Source: Burkholderia ubonensis (GTDB taxonomy: Bacteria; Pseudomonadota; Gammaproteobacteria; Burkholderiales; Burkholderiaceae). Taken from it: 64,000 nt of DNA. Shown here in pieces: positions 55,864-64,000 of the stretch. The translations under genes and the position numbers were made by a program. How positions within the stretch are numbered: position 1 is the stretch's first letter; the number at the start of each line of letters is the position of its first letter. The notes beneath the pieces were generated by a model. That model did no database searches, was not told where the DNA came from, and worked only from the letters and a program-made list of their open reading frames with translations. The stretch spans positions 310,001 through 374,000 of the forward strand of contig NZ_CADFEB010000011.1 of assembly GCF_902833085.1 (NCBI RefSeq), written 5' to 3'.

Positions 55864-57585
55864 ATGAAGAAACTCTCGGCTTCGGCAAGCCGACTGGCGA
55901 CGATCGGCATCGCGGCGGCAGCCGCCGTCGCGCTGAATCCCCGCCTCGTCGAAGCGGCCGCGGACTACCCGGCCGTGACCTACCAGCGGCTGACCGATGC
56001 GCAGGGCGATCCGGGCTGGCTGACCTACTACCGCACCTACAACGGCCGGTCGCACTCGCCGCTCAAGCAGATCGACCCGTCGAATGCGAAGGACCTCAAG
56101 CAGGTGTGGGCCTACAAGTTCCCCGCCGACCTCAAGCAGGGCTTCGAAGCCACGCCGATCGTCAACGGCAATTACCTGTTCGTGACGACGCCGAAGGACA
56201 ACGTCTACGCCTTCGACGCGAAGACGGGCAAGCAGCTGTGGAAATACGAGCCGAAGCTCAGCCCGTCGTCGTTCAAGACCGCGTGCTGCGACGTCGTCAA
56301 CCGCGGCGTCGCGCTGTACGGCAAGAACGTCTACGTCGCGATGCTGGGCGGCGAGGTCGCCGCACTCGACGCGCAAACCGGCAATCTCGTCTGGAAGAAG
56401 CGGCTGTTCGATCCGGGCCTCGGCTACTCGTTCTCGCTCGCGCCGCTCGCGCTCGACGGCGCGATCGTGGTCGGCACGTCCGGCGGCGAATACGGGATTC
56501 GCGGCTACATCATGGCCTTGAATCCGGACGACGGCTCGGAGGTCTGGAAGCGCTACACGATCCCGGCTTCCGGCGAAAAAGGCGCGGAGACCTGGCCCGA
56601 CGGCATGCAGTCTCACGGCGGCGGCGCCGCGTGGCTGACCGGCACCTACGACGCCGCGTCACGCACGCTGTACTGGGGTGTCGGCAACCCCGGCCCGTGG
56701 CTCGCGGCGCTGCGCCCCGGCGACAACCTGTATTCCGACTCGCTGCTCGCGCTCGATGCGAAGAACGGCAACCTGAAGTGGCACTACCAGTACACGAACA
56801 ACGACACGTGGGACTACGACGGCGTGAACGCGGCGGTCCTCGCCGACATCACGTACAAGGGCAAGGACTACGACGCGATCATCCACGCGGACCGCAACGG
56901 CTTCTTCCACGCGATCGACCGCACGACCGGCAAGCTGATCTATGCGACGCCGTTCGTAAAGGCGACCTCGGTCACCGGCTATACGGCCGACGGCAAGCCG
57001 ATCCAGGACGAATCGAAGTTCCCGAAGGCCGGCACGACGATCGAAACCTGCCCGAGCTTCCTCGGCGGCAAGAACTGGTGGTCGATCTCGTACGACCAGG
57101 AACGCAACATCGCGGTCGTGCCGGCGCTGCACGCGTGCATGAGCCTGACCGGCAAGTCGGTCAGCTACATGGAAGGGCTGCCGTATCTCGGCGAAGGCTT
57201 CGAGATCAAGCCCGAGCCGGGCAGCCAGGGCTACGGCGAACTGACGGCAATCGACGTGAACACCGGCAAGAAGCTGTGGAGCCACTGGTCGAAGAAGCCG
57301 TGGAACGGCGGCGTCGCGACCACCGCGAGCGGCCTCGCGTTCAGCGGCTCGCTCGACGGCCACCTGTACGCGTTCGACACGGCGACCGGCAAGGTGCTCT
57401 GGGAGAGCCCGCAGCTCGCGAGCGGCATCATTTCGCAACCCTCGGTGTATGAGGTCGACGGCAAGGAATACGTCGCGGTGCTCGCCGGCTACGGCGGCGC
57501 GAACCCGATCTGGGGCGGCCCGATGGCCGACATCGCGAAGGACGTCCCGCGCGGCGGCACGCTCTACGTCTTCGCGCTCGACTGA
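55864..57585 (+). CDS. PQQ-dependent alcohol dehydrogenase, predicted lanthanide type
   Basis: A 573-residue periplasmic quinoprotein with an eight-bladed propeller and signal peptide ending near VEAAA. Cys141-Cys142 form the vicinal disulfide next to PQQ. Glu209 (SGGEYGIRG) and Asn275 (WGVGNPGPW) are expected metal ligands. The catalytic Asp317 lies in TWDYDG, and Asp319 two residues on is the extra ligand found in lanthanide enzymes (XoxF, PedH/ExaF); calcium enzymes have Ser or Ala there. CAGGAG precedes the start. The substrate is probably a short alcohol such as ethanol, given AcsA downstream. It is 75 bases upstream of the fusion electron-transfer gene. Confidence 0.9.
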   Translation: MKKLSASASRLATIGIAAAAAVALNPRLVEAAADYPAVTYQRLTDAQGDPGWLTYYRTYNGRSHSPLKQIDPSNAKDLKQVWAYKFPADLKQGFEATPIVNGNYLFVTTPKDNVYAFDAKTGKQLWKYEPKLSPSSFKTACCDVVNRGVALYGKNVYVAMLGGEVAALDAQTGNLVWKKRLFDPGLGYSFSLAPLALDGAIVVGTSGGEYGIRGYIMALNPDDGSEVWKRYTIPASGEKGAETWPDGMQSHGGGAAWLTGTYDAASRTLYWGVGNPGPWLAALRPGDNLYSDSLLALDAKNGNLKWHYQYTNNDTWDYDGVNAAVLADITYKGKDYDAIIHADRNGFFHAIDRTTGKLIYATPFVKATSVTGYTADGKPIQDESKFPKAGTTIETCPSFLGGKNWWSISYDQERNIAVVPALHACMSLTGKSVSYMEGLPYLGEGFEIKPEPGSQGYGELTAIDVNTGKKLWSHWSKKPWNGGVATTASGLAFSGSLDGHLYAFDTATGKVLWESPQLASGIISQPSVYEVDGKEYVAVLAGYGGANPIWGGPMADIAKDVPRGGTLYVFALD

Positions 57586-57600
57586 TCGGGCTCGAACCCC

Positions 57601-57627
57601 GCGCCCGCATGCGCCCGATGCGGGCGC
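57601..57627 (+). terminator. Strong hairpin after the quinoprotein gene
   Basis: A perfect 10-base stem GCGCCCGCAT / ATGCGGGCGC with a 7-base loop, 16 bases past the stop and without a T run. It is more likely to slow exonucleases or partly attenuate readthrough than to stop transcription, giving more dehydrogenase than downstream proteins. Confidence 0.6.
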
Positions 57628-57660
57628 GACGCCCCAACGGCTTCAACCGGAAACACGATC

Positions 57661-58869
57661 ATGAATACTCGCCTCACTCCCCTTGCCCTCGCCAGTCTGC
57701 TCGCCGTGGGCGTGGCGCTGACACCGGCATCCGCGTCGGCCGGCGTGCGCATCTGCACGCTGCCCGGCAGCCCGACGACGGCGCTCGACAAAGCCGTTGC
57801 GCGCGAAGTGTTCCGCACCGCCGGCATCGCCGCATCGTTCAACAAGCGCGGCGTCGACGACGACGGCGGCGACGACGGCATCTCCGCCGGCGAACTGAAG
57901 AAATCGCTCGAACACGACTGCGACGTGATCGCCGGCTTCCCGCGCTCGGAGATCGCCGATGCGTCGGGGTCCAGAATGACGTTCTCGCAGGGTTATCTGC
58001 ACTCGGGCTACGTCAGCGTCTCGCTGCGCGACGCGCAGGCTTCGTCCGGCGCGAAGGAAACGATCGCGGCCACGTACGGCAGCCCTTCGCAATTGATCGC
58101 CGCGCAGCAGACGAACGCCCGCTTCGTTCTGGAAAACACCAGCGAGCAAACGATCGGCGCGCTCGCGGCCGGTCGCGCACAGCGCGCGATCGTCTGGTAT
58201 CCGAGCGTCGTCGCGTATGAGCACGCGCACCCGCAACAGCGGTTCCAGGTTGCGGCCACGTCGTCGCCGTACTCCGACTGGCAGTTGTCGTTCGCGTTCG
58301 GGCCGGGAAAGGAGGCGCTGCAGACGCGGATCGACGCGGCGTTGTCGCGGATGAACGGCAACGGCCGTCTCGCCGCGCTCACGCGCGGCTGGGCACTTCC
58401 GGAAACGGTCGCGCAGGCGGCGGGTGCGCGTGCGCCCGGCCGGTTTCTCGACGGCGCGGTCGCATCCGCCCGGCAGCAGTCGGCGAAGAGCGGCTTCATC
58501 AAGGTCTCCGCCAGCGAAGGCAGCGACGTGCCGTCGTTCGACCAGGCGCAGGTGCAGCACGGCAAGAAGATCTATGTGGACGCCTGTGCGAAATGCCACG
58601 GCGACCAGCTCGAGGGCAATACGGCCCCCGCACTGAGCGGGGAAGCCTTCGCTCCCGAAGGCAAGTCGCATATCACCATCAGCGGCGTGTACCAGTACAT
58701 GTCGAACAACATGCCGGCCGATCGCCCCGGCAAGATGACGGAACAGGAATATTCGGATCTGATGGCATTCCTGCTTTACTCGAACGGCTATGACGCGTCG
58801 AAGGCCAAGCTGACCGCCGAGATTGCCAACGCGTCGAAGGCGCCGCTCGTCGCCGGGCCGCGCAAGTAA
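57661..58869 (+). CDS. XoxJ/MxaJ-like binding protein fused to cytochrome c (XoxG-like)
   Basis: 402 residues. After a signal peptide, residues 28-250 form an SBP_bac_3-type domain (GVRICTLPGSPTTALDKAVA, FPRSEIADASGSRMTFSQGY) like the J protein of methanol dehydrogenase clusters. Residues about 290-375 are a cytochrome c with haem motif CAKCH at 309-313 and probable distal Met351 (NNMPAD). Residues 66-79 are an acidic DDDGGDDGISAGEL loop that vaguely resembles an EF-hand. In other bacteria J and the cytochrome G are separate genes. It probably docks the dehydrogenase and takes its electrons. Confidence 0.83.
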   Translation: MNTRLTPLALASLLAVGVALTPASASAGVRICTLPGSPTTALDKAVAREVFRTAGIAASFNKRGVDDDGGDDGISAGELKKSLEHDCDVIAGFPRSEIADASGSRMTFSQGYLHSGYVSVSLRDAQASSGAKETIAATYGSPSQLIAAQQTNARFVLENTSEQTIGALAAGRAQRAIVWYPSVVAYEHAHPQQRFQVAATSSPYSDWQLSFAFGPGKEALQTRIDAALSRMNGNGRLAALTRGWALPETVAQAAGARAPGRFLDGAVASARQQSAKSGFIKVSASEGSDVPSFDQAQVQHGKKIYVDACAKCHGDQLEGNTAPALSGEAFAPEGKSHITISGVYQYMSNNMPADRPGKMTEQEYSDLMAFLLYSNGYDASKAKLTAEIANASKAPLVAGPRK

Positions 58870-58899
58870 CGTCCCCCTTCGTTTCGGCAGACCCGCCGT

Positions 58900-58938
58900 G
58901 CCGGGAAGCATTCCCGGCGCGCGGGGCATCATTTTTTT
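58900..58938 (+). terminator. Hairpin with downstream T run before the HiPIP gene
   Basis: GCCGGGAA / TTCCCGGC with a 3-base loop at 58900-58918, then GCGCGGGGCATCA and seven Ts at 58932-58938. The T run is 13 bases from the stem, so termination may be partial. It lies 31 bases downstream of the fusion gene. Confidence 0.5.
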
Positions 58939-58958
58939 ACTTCATTCAGGAATACGAC

Positions 58959-59273
58959 ATGATCTCCCGCCATCGCAGAACCTTCGTCATTCAGACGGCC
59001 GGCCTGTGCGCCGCGCTCGCAACCGGAACCCGTGCATTCGCGTCCGCGCCGCTCGTCGACGAAAACGACGCAACCGCGAAGACGCTCGGCTACCGCGCGA
59101 AGGCGACGACCGTCGACGCGGGCAAGTTCCCGAAGTATCAGGCCGGCCAGACCTGCGAGAACTGCCGCTTCTACAAGGCCGTCGCGGGCGAATCGTCCGG
59201 CACGTGCCCGATGTTCGCAGGCAAGGCGGTTGCCGCCGAAGGCTGGTGCAACGTCTATGCGAAGCGTGCTTGA
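58959..59273 (+). CDS. High-potential iron-sulfur protein (HiPIP)
   Basis: 104 residues with a twin-arginine leader ([13 protein letters not shown]). The four cluster cysteines are arranged CENC, then SGTCPMF and GWCNVY, as in HiPIPs. HiPIPs shuttle single electrons in the periplasm, usually to a terminal oxidase. Placed after the quinoprotein and its cytochrome fusion, it is a plausible second electron carrier of the alcohol oxidation chain. Confidence 0.9.
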   Translation: MISRHRRTFVIQTAGLCAALATGTRAFASAPLVDENDATAKTLGYRAKATTVDAGKFPKYQAGQTCENCRFYKAVAGESSGTCPMFAGKAVAAEGWCNVYAKRA

Positions 59274-59295
59274 TCGTGGGCGCGAGCGCGGGAAC

Positions 59296-61176
59296 ATGAG
59301 CGAGCCGCGCTGCGGCACGGATGCCGAACGCGCGGCGCATCTGCATGCGCTGATCGCGCTCGGCATCGAGCGCGGCTACGTGACGCACGGCGAAATCGTC
59401 GACGCGTTGCCCGAAGACGCGGCCGAAGGCGCGGATTTCGATGCAGCCGCGTCGACGCTCCGCGAACTCTGCATCGAGGTGCGCGAGCATGCCGACTCAC
59501 GCACCGCGTGGACGCTCGATCGTCACTTCGCGCAAGCGACGGAAGTGACGTCGCCGCACGCCGACGCACCGGCGCCGCTCGCGGCCGCCGATCTGCTCGC
59601 GGGCCGCACGAATGATCCTGTCCGGATCTATCTGCGGGAAATGAGCGCAACACCGCTGCTCGAGCGCGAAGAGGAGATCGCGCTCGCGCTTCAACTGGAA
59701 AGCGGCCGCGCAGCATGCATCGACGCGTTGAGCCGCGATCCGGCCGCGCTCGACGCCATCGCGTCGATTGCCGGCGACATCCGTTCGGGCAAGGCTGCGG
59801 CTTCGGTTTACGTGACGGGGTTCGTCGGCGACGCCGAATCGCTTGCGGAATCGCTTGCGGAACCGCTTGCGGAACCGCTTGCTGGTTCGCCCGGGAGCGA
59901 AACGGCTCCCGAACCGGATGCGGAATCACCGGCGCTGGAACGCGAAGCCGGCCTCTCGCCGGACAGTCCGGCGTGGCGCGATGCCGTCGCCGAATCGCTC
60001 GGCCGCGCTGGTGCGCTTGCCTCGGCGATGCATCGGGCGTTGCGCGCCGACGGCTTCGCTTCGGCCGCTTACCGTTCGCTGATGCGCGAGGCCGCCGCGC
60101 TGACCGGTGCGATCCGCTTCACCGCGCGGGCGATCGAACGTATCGGCGGCGCGATTGGCGAACGCGCGACGCACGCGCGCGAGCTCGAGAAGCGCATCGT
60201 GGAAACGTTGACCGAATCGGGCATACGAACCGGCACGCCGCGCCGCGACTTGTTCACGCCGTGCGACGACGTGCGCGCGTGGCTCGACGAATGCATCGCC
60301 GCGCAACCCGGATGCGCCGCCGCCCTCGCCCGCCGCGCGCCGGCGCTGATCGAAGCACGAACCGCGCTCGCGCATCTCGCCGGCCAGTCGAACCTGCCGC
60401 TCGACATCGCGATCGCAATCGACGCGCGCCTGTCGCGCATCGAACGCGCGATGCAGCCCGCGAGAAAGAAGCTGTTCCAGGGCAATCTGCGGCTCGTCGT
60501 GTCGATCGCCAAACGGTATCCCGATCGCGGGCTGCAGCTTCTCGACCTGATCCAGGAAGGCAATATCGGCCTGATGAAGGCTGTCGATCGCTACGACCAC
60601 CGGCGCGGCTACAAATTCGCGACGTATGCGACGTGGTGGGTCCGGCAGGCCATCACGCATGCGATCGCCGATCAGGGCCGCACGATACGCGTGCCCGCGC
60701 ATACGGTCGACGCGGTCAACAAGCTGTCCCGGCTCGCGCGAGCGCATGCGCAACGGACCGGCGCGGCCGCCGACGCGCCGGCGCTCGCCACGCAGATGCG
60801 GCTGCCCGTCGACAAGGTGCGCGAACTGATGAGCATCGTGCGCGAGCCGGTCTCGGCCGACATGCCCGTTTCGTCCGAGCACGACCTCACATTGAGCGAC
60901 GTCGCGATCGATCACGATGCGCCGACGCCTGAAGAGCACGCGAGCGCCCGCCAGCTCCGCAACGCGGTCGCGGCGCTGATCGACCGTCTGCCGGCTCGCG
61001 AAGCGTGGATTCTTCGCCTGCGGTACGGCGTCGACGTCGAAAGCGAATATTCGCTTCGAGAAATCGGCCGCCAGCTGAACCTGTCGGCCGAACGGGTTCG
61101 CCAGATCGAGGCGGCGGCGCTCGAACGGATCAGGCAATTCGAGCACGCGCCGGCGCTTCGGGCGTTGATCGCCTGA
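59296..61176 (+). CDS. RpoD paralogue (sigma-70 family factor)
   Basis: A 626-residue sigma factor. A region 1.1-like segment ([20 protein letters not shown]) comes first, region 1.2 is at about 107-132 ([20 protein letters not shown]), then a large nonconserved region, and region 2 ([40 protein letters not shown]). Region 4.2 ([20 protein letters not shown]) ends it. The nonconserved part holds [15 protein letters not shown] encoded by 12-base repeats at 59841-59885. It starts 22 bases after the HiPIP gene. It is shorter and more divergent than housekeeping RpoD, so probably an alternative principal-like sigma. Confidence 0.87.
   Translation: MSEPRCGTDAERAAHLHALIALGIERGYVTHGEIVDALPEDAAEGADFDAAASTLRELCIEVREHADSRTAWTLDRHFAQATEVTSPHADAPAPLAAADLLAGRTNDPVRIYLREMSATPLLEREEEIALALQLESGRAACIDALSRDPAALDAIASIAGDIRSGKAAASVYVTGFVGDAESLAESLAEPLAEPLAGSPGSETAPEPDAESPALEREAGLSPDSPAWRDAVAESLGRAGALASAMHRALRADGFASAAYRSLMREAAALTGAIRFTARAIERIGGAIGERATHARELEKRIVETLTESGIRTGTPRRDLFTPCDDVRAWLDECIAAQPGCAAALARRAPALIEARTALAHLAGQSNLPLDIAIAIDARLSRIERAMQPARKKLFQGNLRLVVSIAKRYPDRGLQLLDLIQEGNIGLMKAVDRYDHRRGYKFATYATWWVRQAITHAIADQGRTIRVPAHTVDAVNKLSRLARAHAQRTGAAADAPALATQMRLPVDKVRELMSIVREPVSADMPVSSEHDLTLSDVAIDHDAPTPEEHASARQLRNAVAALIDRLPAREAWILRLRYGVDVESEYSLREIGRQLNLSAERVRQIEAAALERIRQFEHAPALRALIA
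59841..59885 (+). repeat. 12-base tandem repeat inside the sigma factor gene
   Basis: GCTTGCGGAA(T/C)C is repeated three full times with a partial fourth, encoding a repeated S/P-L-A-E unit in the nonconserved region, where length changes should be tolerated. Confidence 0.75.
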
Positions 61177-61249
61177 CGCAGCCGTGCGCGCCGTCGTCCG
61201 AACGCGACCCGCGTCGGTCGACCGCCGGTCCTCGCTGCCCCACCCCGGC

Positions 61250-61268
61250 TGTTGAGGGCTGCAACAGC
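61250..61268. promoter_or_regulatory. Putative enhancer before acsA
   Basis: TGTTG (61250-61254) and CAACA (61262-61266) form an inverted repeat within TGTTGAGGGCTGCAACAGC, about 130 bases before the acsA sigma-54 promoter. GCAACAGC shares seven of eight bases with the GCAACACC words at 55632 and 55664. Confidence 0.5.
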
Positions 61269-61397
61269 GTGTGCTGCATTTCTGAACGATGTTTCGCATC
61301 GCTACTCAATCCGCGGCACCGTTCGCGCGATCCGGTCGGTCGAATCGGACGCTGCCGCGGCGACTTCCGCCGAACGTGCGCAGCGATCACCGATCGC

Positions 61398-61413
61398 TGG
61401 CATGCATGTTGCG
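61398..61413 (+). promoter_or_regulatory. Sigma-54 promoter before acsA
   Basis: TGGCATGCATGTTGCG: GG-N10-GC with TGGCA at -24 and TTGC at -12. Transcription would start near 61424, about 30 bases before the translation start. Confidence 0.8.
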
Positions 61414-61454
61414 TTTTATTTCGTAAACGCAGTTCCACAGATATGGAGACATCC

Positions 61455-63437
<1,983 letters not shown>

Positions 63438-63464
63438 CCCCTCCCGCTCCCGCTTCGGCACGCA

Positions 63465-63484
63465 CGAGGCAGCACCCTGCCTCG
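63465..63484 (+). terminator. Hairpin after acsA
   Basis: CGAGGCAG / CTGCCTCG with a 4-base loop, 27 bases past the acsA stop. No T run is seen, so efficiency is doubtful. Confidence 0.45.
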
Positions 63485-63581
63485 CGCTGCGGCATCGCAT
63501 TCAGGCATCTAACCTCGATGCCGCCTCATCTGAATTGATTAGTCATACAGATTACAACACCCAACGACACGGAGACAGACG

Positions 63582-64000
63582 ATGAAGAGCAGGACACGGA
63601 CGATCTGCGCGGCGCTGCTTGGCGCAGCGGCGAGCACGAGCAGCTTCGCGCAAAGCAGCGTGACACTGTACGGCGACCTCGACGGCGGATTGCTTTACAC
63701 GAGCCGGTCGCTGAACCCGAAAACGGGCGGCAACGCCGGGCGCCAGTTCGCGATGATCGACACGGGCATGACGCCGACCAACTTCGGCATGACGGGAACC
63801 GAGGATCTCGGCGGCGGACTGCGGGCAAGGTTCAAGCTCGAGAGCGGCTTCAACATTACGGACGGCGCCTTCGGCCATTCGAACGGCAACTTCTTCGGAC
63901 GTCAGGCCTGGGTCGGGCTCGACGGCGGATTCGGCGAAGCGAAGCTCGGCCTGCAATTCTCGCCGTTCGTGCTCGCGGTGCTCGGATCCGACCCGCGCAA
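63582..64000 (+). CDS. Gram-negative porin, N-terminal part, cut by window edge
   Basis: The frame starts MKSRTRTICAALLGAAASTSSFA (signal peptide) and continues QSSVTLYGDLDGGLLYTSRS, then NFGMTGTEDLGGGLRARFKL and GNFFGRQAWVGLDGGFGEAK, the strand motifs of trimeric Burkholderia porins. 139 residues are visible; the rest lies beyond 64000. GGAGACAGACG precedes the ATG. It may admit alcohols or organic acids for the upstream module, though no shared promoter is seen. Confidence 0.9.
   Translation, partial: MKSRTRTICAALLGAAASTSSFAQSSVTLYGDLDGGLLYTSRSLNPKTGGNAGRQFAMIDTGMTPTNFGMTGTEDLGGGLRARFKLESGFNITDGAFGHSNGNFFGRQAWVGLDGGFGEAKLGLQFSPFVLAVLGSDPR

Overview
The window is high-GC chromosomal DNA with short intergenic gaps, typical Proteobacterial operons and Burkholderia-type genes (RhlA, BetI/BetB/BetA, trimeric porins with SSVTLYG N-termini, PqqA-E). 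It most likely comes from a Burkholderia, probably of the B. cepacia complex and probably from a secondary replicon. The genus is inferred from gene content and protein likeness; no marker gene such as rRNA is present. No tRNA, rRNA, CRISPR array or intact insertion sequence was seen.

Layout. 1-5.4 kb: the 5' part of rhlA, then betI-betB-betA (choline to glycine betaine) behind a palindromic BetI-type operator. 5.4-7.7 kb: a reverse-strand operon of a GT28/MGDG-synthase-like glycosyltransferase, a small membrane protein and an exported tyrosine phosphatase. 7.9-14.3 kb: a two-gene ABC exporter, an MFS transporter, a chemoreceptor, a YciI-like protein and a secreted unknown. 14.7-35.5 kb: an accessory, sulfur-flavoured block with an SsuA-like binding protein, a porin, a SoxC/SoxD-like pair, three intact LLM-class flavin monooxygenases, two polar-amino-acid-type ABC systems (one lacking its ATPase), a TauE/SafE exporter co-transcribed with an atypical pyruvate kinase, and an MmgE/PrpD protein. 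This block also carries three decayed genes: a sedolisin tail, an ABC-ATPase/monooxygenase chimera and a sigma-54 activator remnant. 36-39.3 kb: a lower-GC insert with an orphan formylglycine-generating-enzyme-like protein and a translationally coupled pair (112-aa unknown plus HExxH metallopeptidase). 39.6-44.1 kb: a DinB-like protein, hydrolases, and a divergent HTH regulator/301-aa unknown pair.

44.2-64 kb is the most coherent part. A reverse-strand pqqABCDE-tonB-exbB-exbD operon is followed by a 671-aa AcoR-like sigma-54 activator, an S33 peptidase and a TonB-dependent receptor. Divergent from the receptor lie a quinoprotein alcohol dehydrogenase, a solute-binding-protein/cytochrome c fusion, a HiPIP and an RpoD paralogue, then acetyl-CoA synthetase. 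I read four GG-N10-GC sigma-54 promoters, before pqqA, the receptor, the dehydrogenase and acsA, and recurring GCAACA(C/G)C-type words upstream of them. The dehydrogenase has the Asp-x-Asp signature associated with lanthanide-dependent PQQ enzymes. The proposal is one alcohol-to-acetyl-CoA module: cofactor synthesis, TonB-driven uptake (lanthanide, lanthanophore or PQQ), a periplasmic dehydrogenase with dedicated electron carriers, and acetate activation, controlled by the neighbouring activator. Motifs and gene order are seen in the sequence; the metal, the substrate and the regulatory link are inferred.
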